Positions 1 through 12,030 of a stretch of 64,000 nt of DNA are shown piece after piece (position 1 is the first letter of the stretch; every line of letters begins with the position of its first letter). The DNA is from Siphonodentalium dalli. Taxonomy: Eukaryota; Mollusca; Scaphopoda; Gadilida; Siphonodentaliidae. The position numbers and the translations under genes were made by a program. The stretch spans positions 53,842,609-53,906,608 of the forward strand of contig CP136066.1 in assembly GCA_032622095.1 (NCBI GenBank), given 5' to 3'. The notes beneath the pieces were generated by a model. The model did no database searches. It was not told the origin of the DNA and worked only from the letters and a program-made list of their open reading frames with translations.

Positions 1-558
1 TTATGAATCTAACCTTTAACTGAGCGAATGACTGGTTGGTTTATTATGAATCTAACCTTTAACTGAGCGAATGACTGGTTGGTTTATCATGAATCTAACC
101 TTTAACTGAGCGAATGACTGGTTGGTTTATTATGAATCTAACCTTTAACTGTGCGAATGACTGGTTGGTTTATTATGAATCTAACCTTTAACTGAGCGAA
201 TGACTGGTTGGTTTATCATGAATCTAACCTTTAACTGAGCGAATGACTGGTTGGTTTATCATGAATCTAACCTTTAACTGAGCGAATGACTGGTTGGTTT
301 ATTATGAATCTAACCTTTAACTGAGCGAATGACTGGTTGGTTTATCATGAATCTAACCTTTAACTGAGCGAATGACTGGTTGGTTTATTATGAATCTAAC
401 CTTTAACTGAGCGAATGACTGGTTGGTTTATTATGAATCTAACCTTTAACTGAGCGAATGACTGGTTGGTTTATCATGAATCTAACCTTCAACTGAGCGA
501 ATGACTGGTTGGTTTATTATGAATCTAACCTTTAACTGAGCGAATGACTGGTTGGTTG
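1..558. repeat. 43-bp tandem array, about 13 units, cut by window edge
   Basis: Unit of 43 bp beginning ATGAATCTAACCTTTAACTG and ending in GACTGGTTGGTTTAT, repeated about 13 times with only a few substitutions (mostly TTATTATG/TTATCATG). It continues past position 1, so its full length is unknown. It should lie in the next intron of PPP1R21 or in a later one. Confidence 0.95.
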
Positions 559-1484
559 ATTTGAGTTCATCTTCTGCCATCCGCTTCCCATTCTGAGCTA
601 TCATAAGCTGTTTATGTAACGCGCGGACCTGGAATAAAGAGAGTTAACTGAGCATGACTGTCCCAATAGGTCTAAGAACACCCTCAAACATGCACTACAA
701 ATAGGGAAATCACATAGACAAAACTACACACATGTTCTACTGCACATCATTTTATGGCACAAGTGCGAAATAATAGCACAAGGGGCAGCAAGGGGCCAGA
801 AGAATCAAGAGTTATCCTTCTTGATCACAAGATAGCTACAAATTGTTGACCAATAACACACATGTGCAGTTTTGTGTTTATTACACACCAGAACAATCAC
901 CTATCTGATGCAATCTCAGGAAGTGGGTTCTAAATTTTTTGAAACCTGAAATTTAAGCGACGTTGTGTAAAGGTTGCATTGAAGCCGGTATAAGTTGTTT
1001 GTTTATAACAAGCTGTATGTTTCTCAGGAAAGATTTATAAGTCACTTTGCACAAAACAGCAACAGATAATGATAAAATTGTTTTTACAGTTAATCCTCTT
1101 TGTCTGTCAGGTCATGGAGGTTATGCGCAGTCATTGTAACAAAGCAAATTATTGCCAACATTGTAATCCATATACAATATTGTCTTATAATCTATTGTCT
1201 TATAATCGCTAGTCATAAAATATAAGCCGAATATTAATGACGTGGGATAAATTAGTGGCTCTTTGTCTCCAAAACTGATACAGATGAAATAAAATATATG
1301 CTTTTATGACAGCTACTTGCAATTATTCAAATGAGAATTGTTCCAAAATAACTCCCCATCAGACCCTCAATTCAATTTAGAAAGTCTTTTTATAATTTGG
1401 TAAAACAAATATTTCATTTGGGAAACAAGAGAAAGTACTGGTCCACCATCAACTCTGTATACATTCTCACATGATAAATCTCAC
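559..1484. other. Intronic sequence, no further feature seen
   Basis: Intron downstream of PPP1R21 exon 18. AT-rich unique-looking sequence with short duplications (TTGTCTTATAAT near 1181-1206). No exon, terminal inverted repeat or RNA gene was recognised. Confidence 0.5.
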
Positions 1485-1631
1485 CTCAGCATGGAAGTTA
1501 ACACATTTACTATCACACATCTGTAACTGCACAGTCATCTCATTTATACGATTGGTGAAGTGACTTTTTATTAATTTCTCCCGCGTTTCTGCGTCACTCA
1601 ATTCTGATGGAATAATCTCCAAACTCCCAAG
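1485..1631 (-). CDS. PPP1R21: PPP1R21 exon 18 (residues 656-704)
   Basis: A 147-nt exon (ATTTTTCAG before, GTGAGA after), phase 0 to 0. It reads SDAETREKLIKSHFTNRINE and MTVQLQMCDSKCVNFHAE, matching VESREDLIKNHYMARIVE and LTSQLQLADSKSVHFYAE, the start of the C-terminal TTKRSYEDQ coiled-coil domain. At least one further exon must lie left of the window. Confidence 0.93.
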
Positions 1632-1673
1632 CTGAAAAATTGAAAAAATAATTTGATATGTTCATTCCATATA

Positions 1674-1872
1674 CAGTAATGCCCAAAATAATCGACTCCT
1701 TAATCACAGCAGAATTATGGGTAATTTTTCAGGATTTCGTCGGAAATATGGCTTGTTGCCATTCATTGGAAAGCTCTCACTGAGAGCTTTCCGATGAATA
1801 GCAACAAGCCATCCTGAAAAATTACCCATAATTCTGCTGTGGTTAAGGAGGTGATTATTTAGGGTATTATAG
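1674..1872. mobile_element. Tc1/mariner-like MITE (TA target), CAGTAATGCCC family
   Basis: About 200-bp palindromic element, ends CAGTAATGCCC / (degraded) GGGTATTATAG, arms carrying GACTCCTTAA and CAGAATTATGGGTAA, hairpin centre GAAAGCTCTCACTGAGAGC. Sister copies 26227-26451 and 55563-55775 are flanked by TA on both sides, which points to a Tc1/mariner-type non-autonomous element. Confidence 0.8.
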
Positions 1873-1958
1873 TACATCACCCTATAATGAAAATTAAGCT
1901 GTAAAGCCAAGCTTTGAATAAATAAAGAATATTTGGATTTTAATATGTTGTTAATTTA

Positions 1959-2665
1959 CAAGCCTTGAATTAGTGTGTCTGTCATTTACAGAATGAGGTC
2001 CCCAGACGGTGAGTTAACCTCTTCGCTGCTATGATGTCCGTAACTATTACGGACGTAAAAGTGCATGCCATGTGCTATATGGTCCATAGGTACTATGGAC
2101 CTACTTCAGCACACTAGCAATAGGCCATTATACATAACTGGAACTCAGAGATTGGTGCATCGGAATAACTGTATCTCGAAGTTTCAAACAGTGTATGATG
2201 TTCCACGATTGTGAATGATAATAGCCTTTAAACTGAGTCAGTTTTATGGTTCTGTTGATATTCCCGTTATGTTTTCCCATTGTAAAATGGCAATAACATC
2301 AACAGCCCAGCACACGATGTCATAACGTCACTTAGCAGCGAAGAGGTTAAGTGACGATATCCTGCACGGTGGGCTTGCATCACCCAATTCATCCTATGGG
2401 AACCAGTTGAAGTTGGTGATGTTCACCCATTAGTCACCTTGATTATTAATGTCATGTTCTGCAAATTAGGGGATAGAAACTGAACAGAAGGGAAAAAGTA
2501 TCTAAAATTTGAGACTATAGATACTACCGAGAAGATGAGGCCTAATCAGAATGAGGTCCCCAGAGGGTGAAATTAGTGATACTAGCCCATTGTGAAGAGT
2601 AGTGTCTCTAAATACACCCTCTGGGGACCTCATTCTTCAAATCAGACACACTATTTCAAAGCATG
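1959..2665. mobile_element. hAT-like MITE (CAAGCCTTG family), interrupted
   Basis: Ends CAAGCCTTGAATTAGTGTG and CACACTATTTCAAAGCATG with internal GAATGAGGTCCCCAGA palindromes. Intact sister copies have perfect 8-bp target duplications; none is clear here. A TTAA-flanked element (2018-2346) is inserted in its left arm. Confidence 0.75.
2018..2346. mobile_element. TTAA-flanked MITE, CCTCTTCGCTGCT termini, nested
   Basis: TTAA at 2014-2017 and 2347-2350 bound a 329-bp element with inverted termini CCTCTTCGCTGCTATG / TTAGCAGCGAAGAGG. Exact TTAA duplication is the piggyBac signature. It sits inside a hAT-like MITE and is therefore younger. Confidence 0.85.
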
Positions 2666-3572
2666 CACAGTCAATTACTCATTACTCAGGACAAAACATT
2701 TTGAAAAGCATGAGAGTGCGCAGTTTTTAAATTAATTTTTTATTTCTAGGCCACACGCCAATGAAGCATTCCACATCTGCATCGACTAGCTCTGGGTTTA
2801 ATTTCAGTTGCCCAGAACTAATGCCCATAAAAAGTTTAGTTGATAAATTCCATGTGATTTAATTCATCAAAAATCATAAAGTATCATTGACACAATTATT
2901 ATTGAGTTTGCATCCGCAAAAACAGCCTATGTTTAATACTTGGTTACAAATTACAGTAATGATACTTAAAATTTTAATCAGGAAACAGGTCTCAGTTAGT
3001 ATAAAATGTACCAGAGTTACTCCATACTGATTTGAATTTTTTCCTACATATCAAACGCAAATAAAAAGGTTGGACACGTGGGGTTTTTGGACCATGTGTG
3101 CGGGCCTGAGAAACAGGAAATTGACTTTATATGGCCTAATTATATTTGATCCAATTGAATTGAAAAAATCTGCACTCAATTATTCAAACACTGAGAACAT
3201 ACCGAGAGTAGACCAGAAACTGTCTATCATCTGCTTTTATTACTGAACATCCCTCCAAAATGAATAATAGACCGTTCCAATGTATGCCTTTATGACGGAA
3301 TCGGAGAATCCATATAGTATAGAAAGGGTTGAACCTGGTTTTCTAATTAGTGAGACCAGGTAAATTATGTTGAAGGTCAAATGTCTAGGAGTGAAACAAA
3401 ATCAGTATTGGTTTATATATATGAGCTGCTTGCGGCTGCTTTGTTAAAAGTAATTTTGCAAGTCGACCTCAAGCTATAGACACTAAACCAACTGATAGAA
3501 TTAAGAAAATGAAACCATGGGCAAGTTCCTGATGGTATGCCCAACATTAGTGTAAATACAACTTCAACTCAC

Positions 3573-3728
3573 TTGAATATTATTTTCAAAACTGTCTGCC
3601 CGAGTTTTGACGTCATTTTTGACAATCTTTTGAGCCTTCACAGCCGCTTGAGTATCTGTTTGAATCTGATCAGAAATGGAGTCGATACTGTTAGCATTCT
3701 GTAATCCTTTCTCCAGTTTTTTTGTTTT
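3573..3728 (-). CDS. PPP1R21: PPP1R21 exon 17 (residues 604-655)
   Basis: A 156-nt exon (TTTTTTGTAG before, GTGAGT after), phase 0 to 0. It is a lysine- and glutamine-rich, low-conservation segment (KKLEKGLQNANSIDSI; VKNDVKTRADSFENN), filling the place of the variable linker before the C-terminal coiled coil. Support is the open frame, splice signals and matching phases rather than sequence identity. Confidence 0.75.
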
Positions 3729-3893
3729 CTACAAAAAAAAAATCAAGGAACTTTCTAGGCAAATAGAATGTTTATGAAATTTATATCAACTAATAAATAT
3801 CATCATGTATAAAATTGTGTCAAAATTTACTCATTAAGATATTTTATAGGAAAATTTATAAAGCGTTACAAGTTATGTTTTCTTTTGTTTTAA

Positions 3894-5392
3894 ACTCTTT
3901 CATGACTGGAGCTGCACTGGTGCAGCATTAAAAATCATGTGCCAGTGCATTCTGTTATATGCGAGTCTTCCGTAGGGAGCCTCACATATCTAAGAGAATG
4001 CACTGGCTTCCAAAGTCAAGGTAAATATTGCTAGACCCACAGGGGCCTGTAACGCGCTCCGCTGTCAGCCCCCCTTTTGCGCTGCCCATATACGCGGCTT
4101 CTATATACGCGCCTGCTTCACGTTAATGGTAGTATTATAGAGACAAGGGGAACTGTAGATATTCACCTTTTTACCATCGCTCGGCAATTGGACAAATTTA
4201 GCCCATTCACACCAGTAATGCTAACGATATAGCCACGGATGTATCGGCGAAGAATTCATCTTTCAATCAATACCACAAATCCCATCAGAATCATTCATAT
4301 ATATAGCATTTGATAAATTTTAACCACCGAATATTGTCTCCGGAGAGCGTAAATTTCCAGTTTGATCCGTCTCAAAAAACAATGGACGATATGTTCCTCT
4401 AAATTCACACCCGCATGGCTTACTATAATTAAAAATCGGTCAAACGATCAACTAAACATCTAGCGCTCAGGCATTTCTTGTCGGCTAATAATTTATATAC
4501 TCATACAAATCAACACATCGTCAGTAAACAATTTCTTTTGAGGAGAAATCTGTCGATAATTCCAACTTTAAAAAAAAATTTGTTTACGATTAATGCAGCT
4601 CCTCATTTTAATATTCATTATGACCTGACCTTTCCATGACTGCCATAGTAGAAACAGTCAATCACCGCTCTGTATTAGAATCGAGGTCAGGTCGTAATGA
4701 ATATTAAAAAGGGGGGGAGACAGAGGAGCGCGTTACAGGCCCCTGTGGCTAGACCATTGTGTTCTCATATATATGCGAGCTTCGGGGGACTATGGGAGAC
4801 TCGCATATATAAGAGATTATTATTCATCCCTTAACTAACACTAACAAAAGCAGTCACGTGATAATCTGGGAAAAAGTCATATTGGACTCCCGAAAGTAAT
4901 ATTGGACTCCCGAAAGTTCAATATGACATTTTTATCGGGACTCTGTGACATCATGAATTAACTCTATTGCGAAATTAATCGACGAAATTGTGATGCGCAT
5001 GCAACATTGGTGGATTTAGCAGACGTTTCAATTCCGTGTTTACTGAAGTTTCCAAATTATGCTTTCTGATGATCAAATACAGGCTTTTATAGATAATTAA
5101 GTGCCGACAAATACAAAAAATAACCACAAAAGTTTTATTCGAAAATTTGGATAAATGTACAGATGGATAATAAAAATGTCATTATTCAATGTTGTGTACA
5201 GTATGTGTTTTTCTTGTACTCGTCCATGTTGTGGTCAAAAGTCATATTGGACTCAGCACTGCGTGTTTCGTCCAATATGACTTTTCACCACAAACTGGAC
5301 TCGTACAAGAAAAACACATACTGTGCAAAACATTGTATAATAACTTTATAATACATTGCACAAAATTTCACAAAGCTCCAGTCATGGAAGGG
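3894..5392. mobile_element. TTAA-flanked MITE family B (CCTTTCATGACTGGAGC), composite
   Basis: Left end ACTCTTTCATGACTGGAGC after TTAA (3890-3893) and right end GCTCCAGTCATGGAAGGG before TTAA (5393-5396). It contains diverged copies of the 'GCATTCTCTTATATATGCGAG' type hairpin (about 3945-4010 and 4757-4815), a nested hAT-like element (4038-4747) and a long palindrome around 5190-5340 with GTCATATTGGACTC arms. Confidence 0.75.
4038..4747. mobile_element. hAT-like element with CACAGGGGCCTGTAACGCG ends
   Basis: A 710-bp element with inverted termini CACAGGGGCCTGTAACGCG flanked by a perfect 8-bp duplication GCTAGACC (4030-4037 and 4748-4755), the hAT hallmark. No transposase was recognised. Sister copy: 41325-41531. 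Confidence 0.88.
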
Positions 5393-5441
5393 TTAATTGA
5401 AAAAAAAAACATTTGAGAGCAACGATACACATACTAGTAGT

Positions 5442-5626
5442 GATAAAATATGTGTTATACACACAATGTATTTGTATCGATTCATGTATCGCAACGAGGC
5501 AATTTTTCGTGGCCATATAGCGACGAGGCGACCTTGGTCGCCGAGTCACTATATGGCCACAAAAACTGGGTGAGTCGCGATACATGAATCGTTACAAACA
5601 CATTGTGTATATAACACGTTTATCTA
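5442..5626. repeat. About 185-bp imperfect palindrome (MITE-like)
   Basis: Two arms (GATAAAATATGTGTTATAC ... and ... ATATAACACGTTTATC) fold back over TGTATCG, GTGGCCATATAG and the centre GGCGACCTTGGTCGCC. It looks like a hairpin MITE, but I could not define a target duplication. Confidence 0.6.
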
Positions 5627-5639
5627 CCATTGGTGTGAC

Positions 5640-6216
5640 AGAATCCACCGCACAAATTACATTTGAGGAGTTTCTTAAATTCCAAAACTGTTGAATTTGT
5701 GTTCAACGATTAGCTTTCTTGAGTAAATTCTCACAACCTGCAAAGGTATCTGTCACGCGATTAGCTCTCTTTGGTAAATTCTCACAACCTGCAAGTTCAC
5801 GCGAATATGCCTAACGGAAATTGTATTCAATGGACACAATCTCTTACACTTATAATAAATACTGAACAAATACATATTAGTTCCTTGTGATATGTTATAC
5901 CATAATACCCATGATGGTAGCCTGGTAGGCAATCAAATAATGTTAAAACCTTGGAACTATTTGTTTATAGTACGCAAGAAAATACATTGGAATGTCGTTT
6001 TGATTTTTCACGCGATTGATGTGACGTCAGTTCATTCATGATTTTGAACCAGTCAAAGACGTCACGAGCGCCTTGTATCGCAACTGCAGTAACGATACGG
6101 ATGTTTTTATCGCCAATTCGTTATCGCCAATTTTATCAGGGAATTTCATAGGAAATGGTAGATAAAATATGCAGAACCCTGTATCCGATCATAATCAACT
6201 TTGTCTGTATTTTAGA
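5640..6216. other. Intronic sequence, short direct repeat only
   Basis: Part of PPP1R21 intron 16. A short direct repeat (GATTAGCT ... GTAAATTCTCACAACCTGCAA near 5707-5793) is visible. No exon or mobile-element ends were recognised. Confidence 0.45.
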
Positions 6217-6595
6217 CAAGCCTTGAAATAGTGTGTCAGACATAAACAGAATGAGGTCCCCAGAAGGTGAATTTAGTGACGCTATCCCACACAGTGGACT
6301 AGCATCACTAAATTCTCCCTTCCGGGAACCTCATTCTGCTTAGGTCTCAACTGCTATGGGAGACATAGGATCAGATTGAAGTTCCCCAGTTAAAGTTGCT
6401 GATGTTCACCCATTAGTTACCTCGATTATGTAATTTATCTTCTACAAGTTAGGGGATATAGAAACTGAACAGATGGGAAAAAAGTAACTAAAAACAATGT
6501 TAATTTAAGGCTGTAGATAGTTCCCAAAAGAAGAGGTCTAAGCAAAATGACGTCCCCCCAGAGGATGAATTCAGTGATGCGTAAGATTGTCAACA
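6217..6595. mobile_element. hAT-like MITE (CAAGCCTTG family), right end lost
   Basis: Starts CAAGCCTTGAAATAGTGTG and carries the GAATGAGGTCCCCAGA hairpin, the middle segment with TTCACCCATTAG and the start of the second hairpin, then stops abruptly near 6595 without the right terminus. Confidence 0.7.
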
Positions 6596-6842
6596 TATAA
6601 CTATGGCCTAAAAGTGTCCACCAAGTAATAAAAAGACTGACCTTCAAGTAAGTAGAATAATATCAATAAAATTGAATGCTTAAATGGTACAGTACACTAA
6701 ATTTAGTGTACAGTAATCCTTTAAGAGTTTTTTGATCAGTTGTCTGTTTATAGTATCTTAACATCCCTACAAATGGAAATGATCTATTCCAATATATTCT
6801 ATTAGAACTGAATGGAAGAATCCATTACAAAATCAGAGTTAA

Positions 6843-7107
6843 CCTTTTCTATGCTAAATGCTCATTGATGAGTAGCTCCCTTAGGAAAAGTTCAGATAAT
6901 AAGTTCAACAAAGAACCATAAGTTTATTGTTGAACTTATTTTCTGAACATTTCCCCGCTATGAATAGGAATTCTTCTGCAATTGTATTATTTGTTCATAC
7001 GTCTGTTGTCTGCTCATTTTTTCTGAACACCCCTTCAAATGAATAATAAACCATTCCAGTGTATACTTTTATAACTGAGTGGGAGAATCCATTTAGTATA
7101 GAACGGA
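6843..7107. mobile_element. TTAA-flanked MITE family D (CCTTTCTA termini)
   Basis: TTAA at 6839-6842 and about 7108-7111 bound an element with CCTTTTCTATG at the left and AGTATAGAACGG at the right, the same family as 8514-9152, 27829-27992 and 59909-60016. Its right end lies 25 bp from PPP1R21 exon 16. Confidence 0.7.
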
Positions 7108-7132
7108 TTAAATAGAAGATTTGTCCACTAAC

Positions 7133-7234
7133 ATGGCACTCATTCTCATATTTTATCTGTAGCAGCTGTAACTCCAGCATCCAGTGTTCCTTCTCTTGTT
7201 CCAACTTCGTCATCTTCTGCTGGAACGCACTGAT
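7133..7234 (-). CDS. PPP1R21: PPP1R21 exon 16 (residues 570-603)
   Basis: A 102-nt exon (TTTTGCACACAG before, GTTAGT donor), phase 0 to 0. It encodes KMTKLEQEKEHWMLELQLLQ, where KLEQEKEHWMLE is identical to vertebrates. The donor GTTAGT is weaker than the others. A TTAA-flanked MITE ends 25 bp downstream of the exon (6843-7107). Confidence 0.93.
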
Positions 7235-8208
7235 CTGTGTGCAAAAATAAAATAAATACATTCACACGCTCATCATAAAGTCTTATTCTCGCTGCTGAAT
7301 AAATGGGACATTGCCATTATTAAAGCCCCCCCCCCCCCCCCAAGGAATTTGCAATGACAATAACAAGTTATTGGAATTTCGCCAGTCAGCTAATAACTAA
7401 CAAGTTCTACTAATGATATCGTATCGGTATATCACCTAAAATCATAAAATTTCATAAGGTGTCCAAATTTTACTCATTACGTTATTTACCAGAATATTTA
7501 TACTAATGTGTTCTTGTGTTTTAATGCCAAGAAATTAACATCAGACAACTTAAGTGCCGCTACAGCTGCTGCAATTAATGTAATAACGAAATGCGCAGAG
7601 CCTCGCAACTGATCTTAATCAACAATATTTGAATTTTAAATTTTTTGCAGTTTGATCCTGAAAACGCAACACTGGCTTCCCTGTTACAGTAATGTATGTA
7701 AACAATGGCTTCAACATCCGGCATCTCGTAACTGGATGATTATTTATAATGAAAATTCCTTCTATTGTTTCATGTTCTTCTTGATTATACTGGTTTAAAA
7801 AAAAAAAAAAATTTCCAACTGTACCGACTGCAAATTCCTTCCATACCTGTTAAAGTGTAGACCCACCTATGGGTCATGGGGAATTCCCCTTGGATAGAAT
7901 CTTATCAGTACAGAGAAATAAAAAATATTGCAGTCAATCTTTCACGAAAAAACTCACTATATGAATATTTAACATATATTTATTTGACATTTGATCATCA
8001 CATATAGAAGCCTAACTGTAACATAACCCCATTCAGGAATCCCGCATCTTAAGAGCGACATAAGGAGAGCTGTGACACACAAATATCGTGTAGGAGGTGT
8101 CATAATAAACAAATCCCACACATTTGTCACAAATTCATCTTTCATGGACGTCAGAAACATTCATTTCAAGCACAATTTCTCTTGCAAAAGTTAAATACTA
8201 ATGGTTAC

Positions 8209-8301
8209 CTGTTTAGCTAAGCCCTCCTTGCTCTCCGCGGAACTGAGTAATATTTTTCTGTTTTGCACAGCCACTTTATATGGAACGGAATCTGGACAAG
8301 G
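8209..8301 (-). CDS. PPP1R21: PPP1R21 exon 15 (residues 539-569)
   Basis: A 93-nt exon (TTTCCTTACAG before, GTAACC after), phase 0 to 0. It codes PDSVPYKVAVQNRKILLSSA then ESKEGLAKQ, matching LESVPYEEALANRRILLSST and ESREGLAQQ. Confidence 0.95.
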
Positions 8302-8513
8302 CTGTAAGGAAAATTATTTGAAGCTATATAATTGACAATCGAGTGAACGCTGGGACTTAAAGACACATACTTTTCGACTTCTAGCTTATATTTTACAATT
8401 CATCCACTTGAAGAATAAAAGATTTAACCATTACTGTTGAATCTTCAACAAATTTGATCTTCCCCTTTTGGAAAACACAACATCTTAACTACAGCTAGTT
8501 ATTAATCCTTTAA

Positions 8514-9152
8514 CCCTTTCTAACATACAGCATCATTGACGAGTAGTTATCTCATAGGAAATGTTCAGATAATAAGTTCAACAAACGACCATAGAACTTA
8601 TTATCTAAACATTTCCCTCAATAAATAGGGATCATTCTGCACATTTATTTATCTGTCGTCTGCTTTTTTCACTTTAACATCCCTTCAAATCAGTAATAGA
8701 CCATTCCAATTCACACTTTTTAACCCTTTACCCAACAAAACGGCCAAAACCGGCCAAATAAAGATTCAACAGCCTAAACTATCTTCGGTCTGTCTCAATA
8801 GAACCATACAAATATGGATATCATTGGAACCGGCTCATTGACCACATTGTGATGGTTACAGTTATGCCCTGTGCCAATGCATTCTCTTATATATGCGAGT
8901 CGACCATAGGTCGCCTCGCATATATAAGAGAATGCATTGGCCTAAAAAAAATCTTTTTTTAACACTTTTTACCATTTTTTCTTACATTCTTTAACAATTT
9001 TATAATTTTTAATGTGTTAAGCCAATGCATTCTCTTATATATGCGAGGCGACCTATGGTCGACTCGCATATATAAGAGAATGCATTGGCACAGGGCCCTT
9101 CTGTTGGGTAAAGGGTTAACTGACTACGAGAATACATTTAGTACAGAAAGGG
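8514..9152. mobile_element. TTAA-flanked MITE family D with nested family A
   Basis: Left end CCCTTTCTAACATACAGC after TTAA and right end TTTAGTACAGAAAGGG. Internal GTTCAGATAATAAGTTC palindrome arms are visible near 8567-8616. A complete family A element (8724-9115) has been inserted at an internal TTAA. Confidence 0.75.
8724..9115. mobile_element. piggyBac-like MITE family A, two-hairpin copy
   Basis: TTAA at 8720-8723 and 9116-9119; inverted termini CCCTTTACCCAACA / TGTTGGGTAAAGGG, beginning CCC as in piggyBac. The 392-bp body has GGCCAAAACCGGCC at the left and two 67-bp hairpins (8874-8940, 9022-9088) either side of a T-rich spacer. Copies 22934-23315 (opposite orientation), 28191-28583 and 54816-55198 are nearly identical. 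Confidence 0.9.
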
Positions 9153-9389
9153 TCAATTCCGAATTAATCATTGATAAACAAACGGGATTAATCAGCCAAT
9201 GAGATATATAAAATAATAACACTCCGTGTGGTCAAAATTATATATTTGTTATGTTACTTTATTTTCCAGTCTGGAATATTAAGCTGTTTATGCATGAAAT
9301 TTCCCATTTTGAAAATGAACTCCATAATTATGGAACATGTGATAAGCCAATTAAAAATCAAATTTCCATTGTGACCAATGATATCGTAC

Positions 9390-9554
9390 CTTGTTGAGTG
9401 ATGTGATATAGTTGACAGCCTGCTGTCGGAATTGCACTACTGCCGGACTGGATTTGGTGACCTCGATGAGGTCAGTGTTAATACTACTCCCTCGAGTTTT
9501 ATACCCTGCTGACTGCGAAAAGAAATGCTCATTCCCATTCATGAAATTTGCAAT
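9390..9554 (-). CDS. PPP1R21: PPP1R21 exon 14 (residues 484-538)
   Basis: A 165-nt exon (TATTTTTCAG before, GTACGA after), phase 0 to 0. It encodes IANFMNGNEHFFSQSAGYKT and, further on, VVQFRQQAVNYITSLNK. Vertebrates have IASFFSNNLDYFIASLSYGP and MLQYKKKAAAYMKSLRK. Confidence 0.92.
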
Positions 9555-9630
9555 CTGAAAAATAAAATTACATTCATTAGAAATGGAAAATTTAATTTTT
9601 GGTTGGGCCTTATTTATATAACAACAAGAG

Positions 9631-9884
9631 CAAGCCTTGAAATAGTGTGCCTGTCATTTGCAGAATGAGGTCCCCAGAGGGTGAATTTAGTGATGCTACC
9701 CCGCATAGTGGGCTAGCATCACCAAATTCACCCTCTGGGGACCTCATTCTGCTTACACCTCAGCAGAATGAGGTTCCCAGAGGGTGAATTTGGTGATGCT
9801 AGCCCGCTATGCGGGGTAGCATCACTAAATTCACCCTCTGGGGACCTCATTCTGCAAATGACAGACACACTATTTCAAGGCTTG
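9631..9884. mobile_element. hAT-like MITE (CAAGCCTTG family), intact 254-bp copy
   Basis: Perfect 8-bp duplication AACAAGAG (9623-9630, 9885-9892) flanks termini CAAGCCTTGAAATAGTGTG and its inverse. The body is two back-to-back hairpins built from GAATGAGGTCCCCAGAGGG and TGGGCTAGCATCACC. It lies just upstream of PPP1R21 exon 14. Confidence 0.92.
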
Positions 9885-9892
9885 AACAAGAG

Positions 9893-12030
9893 CATCACTA
9901 GATCATTATGATGTGACAAGTGATTCCCCGGAAATGCTCCCGGAACTATGTAATTATATAACCACCCTGTCTTTGGAATAATATTTGGACTTCAAAATGG
10001 TTAAACATACACATTTTTATTTTGAATTTCATTCTTTACTGACGATTTCGTGCTAAGAAATTAAATGATACATTTAACACATCATTGTTGTTGTAGTGAC
10101 GTTGATAAGGAGGCACATTTTCACGAATGAATAACTCAAACACATGGAAATAAGCAATCATATGGTGGAGTAAATTAATTTTGAAATTTTGATTAGCAAA
10201 CAAGGCTCAAAATAATTTTTTTTTACTGCCTGTCAAAATGACAGGCACCAAATGGATGGAGCTGGTCATTTCAGAATGGTGCCTGTCAAATTTTAACAAT
10301 GATGGGACATGTGGCTTTCTGTCTCCGAATTCTTTATAATTTACAAATAACCAACAGTCGATGGTCCTTTATTATTTATGTAATCACAGGACAATTCAAT
10401 GTCAAATATCATTCACACCTTTATGAGTTTAATTATTTATTGAATAAAATAACAAATGTTATTAATTAATTATTATATCAATGTTGACAGGACATTGGCT
10501 CCCAGGTGCCTGAGTATTACACAATAGCAGATAGATATTAAAGAGTCTCCCAAAATAATGATTAAGAAGTCACCTTGCCACTGATCTTAGAACTGCAACT
10601 GTGTTAAATATTATAATTAATAGCCAGGAACGCTGTTATGTGATACTGGTGTGGTATGATATAAGTGACTATTTAGAGTTCACTCCCTTGAAGTGGTTAT
10701 CCGATAATAGCATACTATATTAAAGCATGAGTTCCCTCTATGTGAACAATATTCAACCTGATAAAAATATCCCCACCAACCAACAGTTCTTACAAAAGCT
10801 CAATGTTTGAATCTATACTAGTGTTACACATTTTAATGCCTACATATCACTCACATATAACGACAGAATATAGAATTTGATCTTAGAATGAAACAATCAC
10901 TTGTCATATATGTACAAACTCATTGAAATTGTATTAACCAACACCAATTCACATCAAATTGAGTCAATCAAAGTATATGGGCTCAAACATGGACCGTAAG
11001 CCTAAAAGACTTCATTTTATACTCGTTTAATGTTCCCTATTTTCAAGGTATAGTCCGTTAATTTAGCGATGTTATTCAGATATTTCGATGTTTGTTGCCA
11101 ATTGACTCCGGTTTGATGCCTTTGTTAGCATAATTTTCACACTTAATTAGGCTAATGACTCATTGAATTAAATTAAAAACTTCAATTAATAGAAAATGGA
11201 AGATGATAAGCATATTTTGCGTCAGACAGAATGTCCAACAGATACAAAAGTGTGCCGGACATTGGCCGTTTTTGGCCGGACATTGACCGTGACCGGCCAC
11301 TTACTTTGAGCCTTGTTAGCAAACAACCTCACATTGACATGATTAGATAGCATTGTTCTAAAATGATAGCAAAGTCATACCAAATTGCATAGCTGTTATC
11401 CAAATGTGGGTAACAAATTGAGATGCGATGCGAAGCCAGTTAATTTGCTCCCTGCATATTTGCTACATTGTCAACATGAAACAAAATTGCGAGTGACAAT
11501 TTCAAACAAACAAGATGTACAAATCCAATTTTGTCTCACTGGTCGAAGGTACGAAATAGTACTTACATTCGAGAACCACGTGAATAGAGATAACATAGCA
11601 ATTTGACTGCGTAAATAGTGTTCTCGAAGAGAGTTCTACTCGCGAAAGATCGATAAGAATTTTGTTTTCTTTTATCAAATTATGTGTTGCGACCGGAAGT
11701 ACACGTGGGAAAATTTCCCACAATTCTCAACAAGAACAATAAAATTTTTGCACAACTGAAAATCAAGTGAAAACGATTGAAATTGTCACTCTGTTAATAA
11801 TTTTAAAATTATTTCCCAAATAAAAAATTTGGAACGGGTTAAACTAGAGGTGTGACTGTCCCAATGGGACTACGGATATCCCCCTGTTTTTAAAATACTA
11901 AGATGTTTCACATGTCAGTAAACATTTAGTTAAAATAATAAAATAACAGTTCCCATTGCAGGTGTACAACCATAAACCTAATCTTATACCTATTGACGGA
12001 AAAATGTAGGAATAAAAGCTTGGACAAAAT
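9893..12030. other. PPP1R21 intron 13, mostly unique sequence
   Basis: About 2 kb of AT-rich intron. An inverted pair of CTGCCTGTCAAAATGACAGG motifs near 10228 and GGTGCCTGTCAAATTTTAAC near 10280 suggests an old element end; TTGGCCG repeats occur near 11265-11300. No exon found. Confidence 0.45.

Noticed and set aside
1-558. CRISPR-like appearance of the direct repeats here and at 47.5-49.3 kb
   Set aside because: Units are contiguous without unique spacers, and the window is animal DNA; these are minisatellites.
5163-5416. Two overlapping small ORFs near 5.2-5.4 kb
   Set aside because: They lie in the palindromic part of a MITE and read its arms.
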